DNA of 64,000 nt from Mactra quadrangularis (taxonomy: Eukaryota > Mollusca > Bivalvia > Venerida > Mactridae). Positions 1 through 12,867 of this stretch are shown here, in pieces. Position 1 is the first letter of the stretch. Each line of letters starts with the position of its first letter. The stretch is from contig CM046299.1 in NCBI GenBank assembly GCA_025267735.1, forward strand, positions 24,702,468-24,766,467, in the 5' to 3' direction. The position numbers were made by a program, and so were the translations under genes. The notes beneath the pieces were generated by a model, which saw only the letters and a program-made list of their open reading frames with translations, did no database searches and was not told the origin of the DNA.

Positions 1-384
1 AAGCTTGTGATACAGATAAAAGAATAAGTTTACTGTCAATCATAGCTTTATATTAAATATTGTAATTTCTTATTTCCCTTTTGAAGTCTTTCATAGATGG
101 GCTCATGAAAGGGCTGATATCGTATTAGGGATATCTAGGTCCCATCATGCATCAGTAAATATCCTGATATAGTTGAATGAACATGGGTTCATCCCTTCAA
201 TATAATTATAGTGAGTTATGTGGGAAACTAACCAAATATTTCTGTCTTATTACCATTATAATAGAGAGGGTTTTGGCTAAATGTAAACATTTACTTGGTT
301 CTTGTGATGATGATTTTCACTCTCGGCATTTTTGTATGATGCTTAAGTTGAGTTTTATAGAAGATTCAAACTCTGTACCTGAAT

Positions 385-458
385 GAGTACAGGTTATAGA
401 CAAGGATTCAAGAAAGCTAGGTTAGGTGCATTGGCCACCGTAAAAAAGATAATCTAGA
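385..458 (+). mobile_element. SINE family 2 tail fragment
   Basis: GTACAGGTTATAGACAAGGA and AAAGCTAGGTTAGGTGCATT match the 3' body of the family 2 copy at 30753. It is a short, diverged fragment. Confidence 0.45.
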
Positions 459-2768
459 TATAAATTTTCTGTTGTTTTTTTAAGAATCAAGATGTTTTAG
501 AGATAATACAACCGTTTATGTAGGTTGACTTGATGACTTGCAGTTCTTGTTAAAAATTTTGTGGTTTAAAAGATGAAAGTCATTCAATGTTAGTGATATA
601 CTCTAATTTAGTTATAAAATGATACATCCATGTGTGACCTATAGACAGATAATTTAAACTAATGTGGTTAAATAATTACTGTGTTTAGTGACTTGTAAAA
701 GTATAACCATGTAGAAATATCATGCATGTATGAAACACAGGTTTGTTAAACTTAATCTTACTTATTATGGAAGCTGGCTTAACTAGCTTGCAGTCAGTTA
801 TGTGTTTTTCAACAGTTTTAGGGGTTGTTGGTTTGATACCTTAGCAGGAGTTATGTGCATTCATGGAGTTTGATAATAAAATATCTAATTTGATTAATTT
901 CTGTCTCTTACTGCTATATCTAGAGTGGCAGTTGTCCCACTCTTATAAATGTATAATATGCTTAGTGGCTAGGTTAAAATCCTGGGTTCTAATACCTGTT
1001 TGTGGCTGTCCATGGGCAATGATATTGACTGAAAAGTTTGGGCAGAGCAGATTCATTAAAACTAATTAAACCAAGATAGTATTGGGGAAATACTGATTAT
1101 GACAAATGTACAATTTAGGGAGTGTCACAGTATGCATCCGCTTAGCAATTAAGAGATAATCATTAAGGCGGTTCAGTTTGATCCTCTTCCATACACCTAG
1201 ACTTTGTTTTTGTCTTTTTATTTATATCTTATACATCATAACAGACTTATATTGTAGCCAATCTATTTTCTATCATACTGCATTGAGAGAGATGTGAAGT
1301 TCGGATAGAGATGTAGACTGGCTCAAGATAATTAGTTGGAGAATTAATAAAAATAAAATACTTCATTGCCTGGAATCCAGGCTATCATGCACCATGTATC
1401 AAAGATTTCTCCATTTTAACATTAGTTATAAAGTTGCTAGCTTCTTCAAAGGGCAGGTGTTGGTACTGGTTTGGATATTGTCCAAGAAAAGTGGTCAAAG
1501 TTTGATAACCAGCTGCTCTGACCTAACCAAAAACAGTTGAAAATGGAGTAAACATGTATATAAACAAACAAATAATCATCATGATTATGTTTTTAAGTGT
1601 TATGTCCCCTGAGTGTCTGACAGATCTAACTATGATAAATGTATCGAGGTTTGTTCAACCTACATTACCCAACCTTAACTGTGACACTAATGGTTGACTT
1701 GTGCTTTTAACCTAACCATGATTTATTTTATCTCCCGAAATGAAGAGTCCTTTTGTAACAAAGTTAATCTATTTTATTTTATAAGTGTTTGACTCATGCA
1801 AAGTTTTATAGTTTTGTATATATTGTGGTCAAATGTTTACAATTTAAGCATAAATCTGTTTTCATTGATTTTTTCAATAAATTTGAAATAAAAATTCAGT
1901 TTTCATGGCAATGGTTTCAAAGTTAGTAAAATATTAACATTAGTTGTCATATATTTTTGGATTCAATAATAATATTGCATCAAAATGGATATATTAAAAG
2001 GTTTGTATTTGAGATGTTTTTGTTTTGGTATTATTTCTGTAAATAGAACAAAGGGAAGTAACTCATTATATAATGCCAGTTTTATTAAGAGTTATCTTCC
2101 TTAGATTTAAGCTAAGGTAATTTTATCATGTTAATGTACAGCAGTTTGGGAGGTGAACATTTTCATTCACATTAATCTTGCAGTTCAATCAGCTTCATGT
2201 TAATCAATCTATGTTAAAGTTTCTTTACATAATTAATTACGACAGAAATTTCACCACATACATTTTAAACGTGTCAAATTTTCATTTAATGACTTTCACC
2301 TGTTGCTTATACTATTTGTAGTGCTTCATTTTGTTAAGTGATATCAAGTGCTTATATAATACATGTTGCTCTTGGCTATGCTGTTATTCCATCTAAAATT
2401 ACCTAAATTCTTATAATGAAATGACCCACCTGTCTAGTTGGATCATTCTATTTATTCTAAATAGGTAATGCAGCATTAAAGGTATGCATTATACATTCCG
2501 TGATATTATATTACAGTAATTTTCATATTAATGTTTATATTTTGCTGATTAAAGTTTAGAATTTCTGATTTAGTTTCAGATTATCAATGTAATCAGTCTG
2601 TAAAACATGTAGTATATACACAAAATCTAAAGTGGGATTTTCTCTGCTTTCATGTTGATATCAATATGTAACATTCACTGTTTAATGTTCAGCTTTCTAA
2701 GCTTGGGTGTTTCCAGTTTTAACCATCATTTAATTTAGCCCAAATTCAATACGCTTACCAATAATATT
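459..2768. other. Non-coding stretch, AT-rich
   Basis: Only the small palindrome at 2051-2102 is distinct. The two short open frames (177-386, 863-1069) lack coding features. The window begins with AAGCTT, which may only reflect chance. Confidence 0.6.
2051..2102. repeat. Palindromic AAGGGAGATAACTC element (copies at 2051, 25295, 44567, 54064)
   Basis: AAGGGAAGTAACTC pairs with GAGTTATCTTCCTT about 25 bases later. Relatives are at 25295-25350 (GGGAGATAACTCC / GAGTTAGTTCCC), 44567-44625 and 54064-54118. The motif is one I associate with mollusc genomes. Confidence 0.6.
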
Positions 2769-3031
2769 TATACCCCCGCTTCGAAGAAGAGGGGGGTATA
2801 CTGTTTTACCCTTGTCTGTGTGTCCGTCCGTCCGTTACAAAATTTTCGTCGCAGTTTTCTCAGCAACTATAACATGCAGCAGCCTAATACTTTGCATATT
2901 GCTTCATCCCATAGTCCCATGTGGTGTAAAGCGATTTCATGCTCCTTGCTCATCTACTTCCTGTTTGTCGCATATTTTTAGATTTTTGCAGGGGTATCAC
3001 TAGTGAGCATTAGCTTACAGATTTACTTGTT
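2769..3031 (+). mobile_element. 265-bp CCCCCGCTTCGAAG repeat, copy 1
   Basis: It begins TATACCCCCGCTTCGAAGAA with GGGGGGTATA following, an end palindrome around TTCGAA. Then comes a (GTCC)n stretch, a unique core, and a 3' region ending in CACTAGTGAGCATTAGCTTA and AGATTTACTTGT. The open frame through it is a property of the repeat, shared by all five copies, and is not a gene of its own. Confidence 0.85.
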
Positions 3032-3048
3032 TTTCTAATTATGTTTAG

Positions 3049-3265
3049 TGTCATAACATCTTATTGTATAGGTCATATCAGCAGGGTCAGTCAACCTACT
3101 CACATTCCTGGAAATGCAAAATCTCTGGATTTAGCTGTTAATCAGTTACTAAAGGTACATACTTCTGTCAGTTGACTGACAACTGCCCTACATGTTTAGT
3201 TTCATTGAGAAACAACCACCCCTCAATTATTAGACTTGTGTGCTACTGACTGACCTAGCGGGATA
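3049..3265 (-). mobile_element. SINE family 1, degraded minus-strand copy
   Basis: It contains the family body in reverse (GGTCATATCAGCAGGGTCAG; AATCTCTGGATTTAGCTGTT; CTGACAACTGCCCTACATG) and remnants of the tRNA-like head near 3225-3260. It directly abuts the hAT-like element at 3287. Confidence 0.65.
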
Positions 3266-3286
3266 GGATTTTTGTAGACAGAAGAA

Positions 3287-4425
3287 CAGGGGCCACTTTC
3301 ACGAAACAACTTAAGTTCATTTTTAAACTTATGTTGTTGCTTAAGTCTAGTTTTTATCTTATCACTGTTTCACAAAAAAACTTAAGTCGATTTTGAAACA
3401 TAAACTTAAGACAAAACTCAAGTCACCTAGGGAGGTGACTTAAGTCTAAAACAGGCGACTTAAGTCAGAAATTTCAATATAGCTGCGCCCAATATTGTAA
3501 TTTGGAGATGCCATTTGAGTAGGCCGCGAATAATTAGAATATATTTAACTCATTAGAAGTGTTTGACGACCAATACTTAATAAATATGTACAGGTTATCC
3601 AGACCAGCAAGTTACTGCAAGGCCATTTCGTGCGACCTACAAGCAGGTCACATAGTTTGTCAGTGTACTTGAAAGATCTTGTTGCATTAAAGTTCTATGC
3701 TACTGGCACAGAATTCAAATGGCATGACTCATAGAATAAATGACATTCAAATACATATATGTATCACTATTTCTATGAAGAGGCGAACAAATAAAAATGC
3801 GTTTAAAGACGATTAAAGCTATCCGACAACAAAATTTAGGTTTGAATGCAAAATAAAAGCAAACAAATTAAATTATGTATCAGTGAATGTTAAAAAGCAA
3901 CGAAATGCAGAATTTAAATAAGAAAATATTGATTTACCTTTTCAGTGATAGACTCACAAATCCAGTTATTTGGCTGCTTTTTAATTAGTCATGAAAGCTT
4001 TGCCTGCACAGTGATTTTGTTTTGTTTTTCAAGCTCTACATACATGTATATATTACACCTTACTTTCGTTCCCTGCTTGTACAATGATAACACGAGGACA
4101 TCGAGGACATCGTGTATTGATATTTAATGTGTTTGTGTGATGTGTATATAAGTCATTGCTAAAAGATTGTACATGTATTACAGCATGCTATTGACGGTTT
4201 ACACATAACGGGTTTAAAATTGACAGATTTAACAGAGTAGCTTTGAAACATTGATATAGTCAAAACTTAAGACCAGACTTAAGTCAGGAACAGATAAGAT
4301 TGTCGTAAGTTTTTTCGAGAAACTGACTTAGTAAAAACTTAAGTTCACCACAACTTTTAACTTAAGTCCAAGCTTAAGTCTTGACTTATGAAAAAACTTA
4401 AGATTTTTTGTGAAAGTGGCCCCTG
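3287..4425. mobile_element. hAT-like long-inverted-repeat MITE, 1.14 kb
   Basis: The left end is CAGGGGCCACTTTCACGAAA and the right end is the inverse of CAGGGGCCACTTTCACAAAA. Both arms are full of ACTTAAGT palindromes and AACTTAAG blocks over about 170 bp. CAGGGG termini are typical of hAT elements. No transposase is visible. No clean 8-bp target duplication was found, so the exact borders are provisional. Confidence 0.7.
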
Positions 4426-5207
4426 AGGTCAACATGAAATATAAGTCATAAGCTAATTCTGTAGATATTTTCACAAGTATTCTTACAATATAACTCATCA
4501 GTCGTCAAAAGTCCATAGATTTATAAAATAAATTATGATGTGATGTTCAGGAAGTATATCCTGCATAATTTAAGTATATTTGGACAAACCGTGATCATAT
4601 AATGAATGTTTTGTTTCCTGTTTTTGTCTTAAGATCATTTTTAATAAGATTTCTAGGAAAAAGACACACAGTCAGGCATAGACCATAACTTTTTGAGGCA
4701 GAAAATCATAAGGTCTTACTATTATTTGAGTATTTAAATCAGCAGGGTAATTATATGGGTCACTGACAGTTTAATAATGTTACCCATACAGTTAGAAAAG
4801 TCTAATTGTGGCTATGACTCGCAGCCATTGTGTATCAATTACAACAAATTTAATAATAATTTGGCCTATTAATTTATCATTACATTTTATTCATCTAAAG
4901 TTACCAAATACTTCATTCTATCTTGGTACTTTGATGCCAGGGTTTATCATTAGAAGACCTCCTACTGTGCAGTAATAAATCTTCACAGTGTTCAATCTAT
5001 GAACAAATAATGTTTCACCTTTAAAATTGTTATCAAATCCATGCATATTAACTATACATAATTAGTGCCAATTTTAGTGTAAAACAGTCATTTATCTTCT
5101 TTTATTTAATGAATGGTTTGAACACTTGTTTCATTCATCACAATCTTTTACTGAACCAAATATATAATTTTGTTTAGCCACTTTAAGGACAGACCCAGTA
5201 GAAGGGC

Positions 5208-5418
5208 CAGGGGTGCATCAGAACCCCTTGAATTTTCAAAATACTTGAAAAACATTTTGAACATATGTGGTTCAAAATTTTAGCAAGTGATTTAATCCAG
5301 TGAAATGCTTTGTCAAAAAATACCAACACTAAGCATTTATGGTGTGGGGGTTTCCACTATGACGAAAAAATGCAGGTTGACCTAATCCCCTCAGAAAAAA
5401 AAACTGGATTCACCCCTG
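5208..5418. mobile_element. Small hAT-like MITE
   Basis: The left end CAGGGGTGCATCAGAACCCC pairs with the right end CTGGATTCACCCCTG (inverse CAGGGGTGAATCCAG). It is about 210 bp with no coding capacity. Confidence 0.45.
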
Positions 5419-5760
5419 CTCTGCATGCATGCATTGTTATTATGCTTTGGCAAAATTGTCAACTATAATCATACTATAAAGATGTCATTCATTAACTATC
5501 TCTTAATGTTCTTTGATCTTTGTCACTTAAAAGTCGCAGTGTTGTCACCTAGTCGGTCATGCCTTTTATTGTACTATGTCCATACAAATAATTAACAATA
5601 AGAATGAACAGTATATTCTCTTGTTGTTTAACCTGAGTGATTGTCATGGTAGTTCAACATGCCTTACAATTATGGTTGACGAAACCTTAAAATTGTTAAC
5701 TTGTCCACTTTGGCTGACTGGTAAAAGTTACTTGTCCGTATGAACATAATAGAATAAAAT

Positions 5761-5905
5761 TATTGAAAAATCCACTTGTAGGTTACTTGCTTTGGGATTG
5801 AAAAAATCCACTTGTAGGTTACTTGCTTTGGGATTGAAAAAATCCACTTGTAGGTTACTTGCTTTGGGACAACAGGGACGTTTGAAAAATCCACTTGTCC
5901 TTATT
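5761..5905 (+). repeat. Tandem repeat, ~37-bp unit, three and a half copies
   Basis: TCCACTTGTAGGTTACTTGC plus TTTGGGATTGAAAAA is repeated three times nearly exactly, followed by a partial TTGAAAAATCCACTTGTCC. Confidence 0.85.
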
Positions 5906-6287
5906 TCCTTTAGAACAACACGGACAATAATGACGATTTATTTTCGCCAGCTTTACAATTGAGACACAGTTTAATTAAATTCGGGAAATGATTATGGAAA
6001 ATTGATTAGATATTCATTCTTGCACAGTTGTCACAGTTGTTTTGCTGTTTAAGAAAATTTTGTTCATTTAAATGGGCGAGGAGATGTTCTTTGACCCTTC
6101 TTGTCAATTATGTTAACCCCATAATCTAAGCGTGAGGTATACAAGAGCAAGACTTGGTCACCATATCCTAATAGAACAAATAATTAATCAATCTTAAAGT
6201 TATAAAGTTAAATTGTGAGTCTGTTTCCATATACATGTTCAGCCTACTTCACATTTGTTTTGTACAATAACCCCCTGATCATTGAAA

Positions 6288-6372
6288 TCAAGCAGGTGAG
6301 CCCTCACAGTACCCATTTACACCTGGATGGAGTGGAACAACTGTCGGTAAACTTCTTGCTGAAATAAGATGT
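6288..6372 (+). repeat. CAGTACCCATTTACACCTGG repeat fragment
   Basis: CAGTACCCATTTACACCTGG, ATGGAGTGGAACAAC and TAAACTTCTTGCT. A more diverged relative lies at 8452-8690 (GGTACCAATTTAAACCTGAG, GTAAATTTCTTGCTCAAAG). From memory, a dispersed repeat of this type is common in marine invertebrate genomes. Confidence 0.4.
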
Positions 6373-6761
6373 GCCTCCAGTGAGGCCATCTCAATCACAG
6401 AATACACATTTTCAGGATAGCATGGTTTGAAGATATAGGATATAGCTGACTGGAACCATCAATTATAATTTGGTATTTAAGGGCTTTAGGAAATGGACAT
6501 GATAATTAAGTCTCTCTAATTGTTAGACTGTATGTTGACTTACAGAAAAGATTCATATCATCTAAGATACTCCTGTTTTTCTATTAATATTCAGTTCATC
6601 TTGTGGTTAGTAAAATCCTGAACTAATAGTCTAAGTGACTCCAGGTATGGTTTAGAAGCAAATACTATATTTTAAAGAATTGTATGGTTGTGAAGTATGG
6701 GGAGGGAGATTGATAGGAGGTCATTGATGATGTTTCTGTTTAATGTTAGATATATTGACTA

Positions 6762-8252
6762 CAGTCTAACCCCTCTTAAGCAGCCAGCCAAGGGAAACAG
6801 CCAAATTGGCTGCTTAAGCGGGGTGACCACTTAAGAGGGGGTTTGACATTGAGAGGGGGGGGGGGGTCTGGAGGTAAAGTTTTAATGAAATAGTGTTGTT
6901 TTAATTGAAGCTGTATGCTTGTTTTATGCTTTACAAGACAAGGTCACGCAATAGACAGCAAATTATTTTCATTCTGTGTAATATTTTTTACTTCTGTTGA
7001 ATAGATAAAAAATAAATACTTGCTGATATATGTACGACCAAGTTGAGAAAAAAATCGGTAATTTAGTCGTTCAGACTAAATGCCGTAATAGTTAAAAAAT
7101 ACGAAAATGAAACTGTGAAATTTACGCAATTTATAGGTCTGAGATGTGATAAAACTCTTATTAACCAACAAATAATTTAATAACTAGAGCTTCGAAAACT
7201 GTGTTTCATTGTTGGCCTCGTTTAAATAATTCGAATGTAGAACGCAGTCTATTTTCGGAAAATGCATTTTAACGTCCTCAATTTTGACCTTTCTTTGTTT
7301 AAAAATATTAATTATGAAAATTATTTCCTTACGAACAAATAGTTTCGGATGATCGTACTTTTTCAAAAATACATCTTTACATGTTATAAACATGTTCTAT
7401 ATGCACACTAAAATTATTTTCCGTCACATAAAATGTTTCGGCAATAATTCATCCCTCTTGCGAAGATTGAACGGTAATTTATTGGTTTTAAACATGACCG
7501 GATATAGGTTAAATTGTTCATTGTATATTACGTAAAACATAATGATAAGATTATAATCCGTGTCACTCAGTTGATTATACATGCAAACAACTATAAGATA
7601 GCTAATTAATGATTTTTAGAGCCTGTCACGACTAATTGATAAAATAATGTAGCGATTTCCTTTGTACTTATAAGACACCGGTCATTGCAATTATGTCAAT
7701 ATACATGACCGCGGTGACCGCTTAGTAATAGATAATATTCGTAGGTGCGAAATACACAACAAGATCAAACTATCGTTTAACTTTTATGTGCATTTTCTTA
7801 AGTGCTGTAATTATCGATTAGCAAACCGCGAAAGGTGTGTCTAAATTAACTGCTCTGATTGGCTTTCTCGATCATAAAGGGACTGCTTAGTTATGTTGCC
7901 ATCGGCAACGTGATAAAGTTTATTCGATAACGTTGACATGTGTATTATGTATAACGACTAAAGATGACACGCTCTGATAATTTTTTTCAATATACATAAC
8001 GGTCAGACTCTCACGTGGCCGCTTACGCGAGGGGAAAATTTCAATATACATAACGGTCAGACTCTCACGTGGCCGCTTATGCGGGGGAAAAATTTCGTTT
8101 GGGATGCGAAATGGCTGGCCGTTGGCTGGAGAACGGGGGTTACCGCTTAATAGGGGTGCATTATAGAGCGTTTTCCGACGGTCGCGGCATGAGCTGGCCG
8201 CTTACAGGGGGTGACCGCTTAAGAGGGGTGGCCGTTAGGAGGGGTTGGACTG
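6762..8252. mobile_element. TA-flanked inverted-repeat element (mariner-like MITE), 1.49 kb
   Basis: The left end TA|CAGTCTAACCCCTCTTAAG is matched by the right end as the inverse of CAGTCCAACCCCTCCTAA, followed by TA. A TA duplication is typical of Tc1/mariner. Subterminal CCGCTTAAG / CTTAAGCGG blocks repeat inside both ends. A 54-bp direct duplication lies at about 7985-8092 (contains TCACGTGG). No transposase remains: the open frames at 7184-7393 and 8069-8275 are non-specific. Confidence 0.68.
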
Positions 8253-8451
8253 TATACATTGAAGTATGGTGTTAAACCTTAAGTTACTCTGTTGTTTCTA
8301 TATAATGATGTCTACTATTCTGGAATAATTTACTGGTGTTATAACCATAGGATACTGTTGTTTCTATATAATGTTTTGTTTTTTTTTGTCCTGGACTCAT
8401 AGACTGTAAAGTAATTACATTTATATTCTTAAGTTTCATAATTGTGCACAT

Positions 8452-8690
8452 TCACCAACTTTACGGCTATTACCCCTGCTCATTGGGCTACTGGTATCTA
8501 TTTATCAATCTCTCTGGGGAGACTTTTACTCTGCTTAGTGCAGCCGACACATTGGTGCAGCAGAATTGTACCACCCTTGCTGGTACCAATTTAAACCTGA
8601 GTAAAGTGAAGTCGGAATTGCAAGTAAATTTCTTGCTCAAAGAAATTAGGTTTACCCATAAGTAAAGCAATAACAAGTAAATGTCTTGCT
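8452..8690 (+). repeat. Diverged relative of the CAGTACCCATTTACACCTGG repeat
   Basis: Contains GGTACCAATTTAAACCTGAG followed by AAGTAAATTTCTTGCTCAAA, then a partial second copy of the last part (AAGTAAATGTCTTGCTCAAG) at about 8671-8700. Open frames on both strands here are shadows of the repeat. Confidence 0.4.
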
Positions 8691-8969
8691 CAAGGTAATT
8701 AGGTTCAGCTTGAAGTTACTCTTGTTTTTCTCTGGACGTTTTAGACTATAATAATGAAAGTACTGTTTGTATACATGTATACTAAATTAAACCATAGATG
8801 TATCCTCTTGAGAAACAAATAGACAACACATGTCTAGTGTGAGTCTATGGTTCTCATCATGAGTATACCTTATACTTGATTGATTACAACAAACATTCTA
8901 TGGACTTGCTGACTTTCTCTTACAAGGGATACTTCATGGTTAAATATGCCAAACAAAACGTTATAATTA

Positions 8970-9231
8970 TTATACCCCCGCTTCGAAGAAGAGGGGGTAT
9001 ACTGTTTTACCCTTGTCTGTGCGTCTGTCCGTCCGTTACAAAATTTCCATCGCAGTTTTCTCAGCAACTATAGCATGTAGCAGCCTAATACTTTGCATAT
9101 TGCTTCATCCCATAGTCCCATGTGGTGTAAAGCGATTTCATGCTCCTTGCTCATCTACTTCCTGTTTGTCGCATATTTTTAGATTTTTGCGGGCGTATCA
9201 CTAGTGAGCATTAGCTCACAGATTTACTTGT
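8970..9231 (+). mobile_element. 265-bp CCCCCGCTTCGAAG repeat, copy 2
   Basis: Nearly identical to the copy at 2769, in the same orientation. It ends with GTGAGCATTAGCTCAC (a perfect 6-bp stem hairpin) and then AGATTTACTTG. The end sequences TATACCCCC and GGGGGTATA form an inverted pair. Confidence 0.85.
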
Positions 9232-11041
9232 TTGAAACTCATATTGGGGCACTCTGTGTTTTAGGCCAAACAAACAATTATATTAGTATTTCTTGGAGAT
9301 TTCAAATATGGTAAGTACCAGTAGGATAAAATTCTTGCTCCAAGAACTCTGGATGATATTCAACTAAATATATTTAATCTTTAACTATATCAACAATATT
9401 ACTTGAAGCTGTATCAAACTACACTCAAGTTGTACTATTAGGACCATCATAATTGAAGCTCTTAGTTCTCGAATGTCTTAATAAAGTGACCATTTTTCTT
9501 CTCTAATTCAAATTAGGCATTTCAGTTTAAAATTGGCAAGATTTTGCAATTGCTGAAGTGGTCTTTATACTTAAACTTTACCATGATATTCTAATTAAAT
9601 GATAATTTTAAAACTACTTATATCATTGTGTTTAAATAGACATTAAACTTCATATGACACCATTCTTGGTATATTGCTGTTAAAATACAGGTAGTGGTCC
9701 CAGCTTTCAGCATTATACATGTACATACAAACTTAACCTTTAATGATGAAAGGTGATGAATACTGATCAAAGTATAACTATTTTAAGATGGGTTAGTTAA
9801 GAATTAAGACAACGATTGCCAGAAACAATAGAATGGTCTAAGAGCTAAACACTGACATTTACTACAAAGATTGTTATGGTTATTATTTATTGCATGACTT
9901 ACCAAGTAATGTGGTAAGCATTTTTCGGGGTTATCAAAAACATGAAAAGAAATTATTGTTATTTCCTTAGAATGGTTGCCATAGTTTCATGATTAATTTT
10001 CTAGAAAATGAGAGAAGGGAATGTCTCGGTTGAATGGACTGAATATGAAGATGGGTTTGAAAGCTTAAGAAAACTGAATGCAAGAAAAATGATTACTCCC
10101 TCCCCCTCTCTTCTCAACTGTTACCTGGACTGTTTTAATAGGTCTGTTTTGTAGTTTGAGAAAGTCATGAAAAAAATCGTTTTTAGAAAACTTGGCTGTG
10201 TTTCGCATTATTTCCTCACTGAAAGCTTGAGGTCTCTATATTTATATTGAGAACAGACAGGTTAATTTAGCTGTGTATATACTGAAAATCAAAATGGAAT
10301 TTGGAATATTTGAACATCATTGCTAGCTATCCTAGTATGTAGGTTGAAAACTTGTGAAAGAAAACAATATTTTGGATTATGTGTTCTACATAGTTTTTTT
10401 CGAGCGTTTATATGAGAGGATTTGAATTTATTATCCTGTGAAAAATAATTGACTATTAACTTTCCAAAGCTTGCCAGGAATTGTTTTTAAGTTTAAAATT
10501 GTTCTCAGTTTAAAAGTGTTTCGTTTTTCGAAAATCCGAAAAAAAGTGAAATTTTCGAACACTTTATTTTTTGTTTTGATCTGTTTGTTTGAAGAGTTAT
10601 TTATTATAATTCCAAAGGAACTCTATCTTTGGCTGATGTGTGTTTAGTTTTTGCTGTAATTGTCAAACATGGCATCTCAACTTACTTCATCATTAGTTTT
10701 AAGGTAAATGTGTTTCTTTTCTTGTATAGAAAATGAATTATGTTGCATGGACTTTGATTGCAGTTATAAGTTGGTACAAAGTAAATTATGATAGATGTAT
10801 GTTTTAGATACCCACTATGCAGTTTTAACTTATGGTACTTTAATGTGTCAATGCTAAACTAGTCTAACTAGATGTAAATAATGAAGGGTGTAGGCTATTC
10901 TTTGCTTACCCATGGACATATGTTTAGGTATTATGTCAATGATTATTCTTGCCTGAAGACTATAAAATGTTATTATATTTGTATTTTACACTGTATATAA
11001 ACACTTTTTGTAAGGTTATGAACAACAACCAACTCGCCTTA
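9232..11041. other. Non-coding stretch, AT-rich
   Basis: No repeat family or exon is recognised. A 48-codon ORF at about 10007-10150 (starts MREGNVSVEWTEYEDG) follows a ttttctag acceptor-like site, but it has no usable donor and no recognised homology. Confidence 0.5.
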
Positions 11042-11316
11042 TTATACCCCCGCTTCGAAGAAGAGGGGGGAATACTGTTTTATCCTTGTCCGTGCGTGTG
11101 TGCGTGCGTGCGTGCGTCCGTTACAAAATTTCCGTCGCAGTTTTCTCAGCAACTATAACATGCATCAGCCTAATACTTTGCATATTGCTTCATCCCATAG
11201 TCCCATGTGGTGTAAAGCGATTTCATGCTCCTTGCTCATCTACTTCCTGTTTGTCGCATATTTTTAGATTTTTGCGGGGGTATCACTAGTGAGCATTAGC
11301 TCACAGATTTACTTGT
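11042..11316 (+). mobile_element. 265-bp CCCCCGCTTCGAAG repeat, copy 3
   Basis: Same family and orientation. The simple-sequence part is GTGCGTGTGTGCGTGCGTGC rather than GTCC repeats, so this internal tract differs between copies while the rest is conserved. Confidence 0.85.
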
Positions 11317-11556
11317 TGGCTTTCCTGGACACTTGGCTTTACTAGATCTGACTTAACATTCCACTAGGAGTTGACTACTTCTACATGTATCTCTTTAGAG
11401 AAAAGTATTTATTAAATACAAAGTATTCATATGGAAGTATTTTCTACCAAGGCTGGGAGTCCTTTAGGTTTAAATGATTTAGCAGTGCTGATTTACTAAT
11501 TCAGGGCTGCAAATCGATTCAATTCATCAACAAGAAATGTAATGTGGAAACCACTT

Positions 11557-11850
11557 TAAAGCCGGATTTAAAAATTTTAATGCAAAAATTACAAAGGGAA
11601 ATAATCCATAATTAAGCCAGGTAGAGTTGTGGTTACTTCCTAATTCTGTTTATCACATGGTATGTTATCATTGTATGAAGTTTCATAAAGAACTGACTAT
11701 AAATAGCAGAAATATATGGTAATGAAAAACTTAACCGCAATTGTAAAGGACACCGGATGCCCGCCAGCCCACCCAACCACCTGACCGCCGGCCCACCTGC
11801 CTGGGTTTCACTAAACTATAAGCCAAATTTTTTCGTTGAAAAATCAGGCT
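11557..11850 (+). mobile_element. AAGCCGGATTT repeat, copy 1
   Basis: Bounded by TTTAAAGCCGGATTTAAAAA and GAAAAATCAGGCTAAAA, so it has short inverted ends. It contains CAAAGGGAAATAATCCATAA and TATCACATGGTATGTTATCA, and a C-rich tract near 11757-11805. An inverted copy is at 56017-56299. Confidence 0.65.
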
Positions 11851-12867
11851 AAAATGGATTGTGAGGGGTCCAGGCGATGATTTCTGATTTAATTTTGGCC
11901 TTTAAATGTGTCTATAAAAGTTTTAAGGATAAAATCTGAGTTGGAAAATGTTGATGACCATGGTATAACATGGTCAAATGACAATCTTTTTTGTCTAATT
12001 AAACATCTATATACTAACACGGCATTCAAGAAATTGAGTATATAGAGATAGCAATTTTCTATCTCAATTTTTGATGGACACTAATAGTGATTTGTGATTG
12101 TTTCCGAAATTGAAATATCAAAAATGCTGAATCAGCAAATCTCACAGCATCACAAACCAGAAGTTCTTACTTCCTTGTTTAATATTTTATGTTTCCAGGC
12201 TTTCCTGATACTGTTAAGAATATATTGTCTTATACTAATCTATCATTGAGCTATAATATCCTGTCTGTAAGACTTGTTTCAATCTTTATATCATATATAT
12301 TATATATTTTATGTATCAGTTCATACATCTATTGTTGAGGGGGAGGGAGTTGGGAGAATAGTGAAGCATTTCATAACTTTTTTGTAAACATTCCAAAATT
12401 TGTTCTGATCGAGGCATTCATTTTCATTGAAATGATTGAAATATCATATCTTTTTGATATAATAACTGAACCTGTGCTAGTGAAATTGATATTTTTATAT
12501 GAAACAGGGAGAAAAATATTATTGAAATTGTCTTTTTTATGTGGAATATTTTTTGCATTTTTTGCAAATGGGTTTTTCTGTAATGAAGATGTATTACTTG
12601 AAATTGTAACAAAAAGTTATTTTGTTTTGGGAATTATTTGCATAATTTTTTTATCAATTGAACAAGACAAAAATATTGTCTTGGATTTTGTACAAGCATT
12701 TTTTGTGCAATATTTTAGTGATCTTTTTTTTCTTTGATCTAACACAATTTCAGTTAATAGTCATCAAATATGAAAAATGTTCATTATTCATTTAAATGTT
12801 GAATCCTTTCAGAAATAGCATTAAAATGATTTTTGAATATTGATCTTTGCATGTATTTTATATTACA

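Noticed and set aside
7184..7393. 69-codon minus-strand ORF as a transposase remnant
   Set aside because: No DDE-type motifs or similarity that I can see; too short.
8069..8275. 68-codon ORF MAAYAGEKFRLGCEMAG
   Set aside because: It lies across the terminal repeat of the TA-flanked element and matches its CTTAAG blocks.
10007..10150. ORF beginning MREGNVSVEWTEYEDG after an acceptor-like ttttctag
   Set aside because: No donor in a sensible place, no match to the expected FHA region of LL5/PHLDB, and length within chance expectation.
12424..12737. 101-codon plus-strand ORF and its minus-strand partner
   Set aside because: Phe/Ile/Leu-rich translation of very T-rich DNA, with no domain, splice sites or codon pattern.
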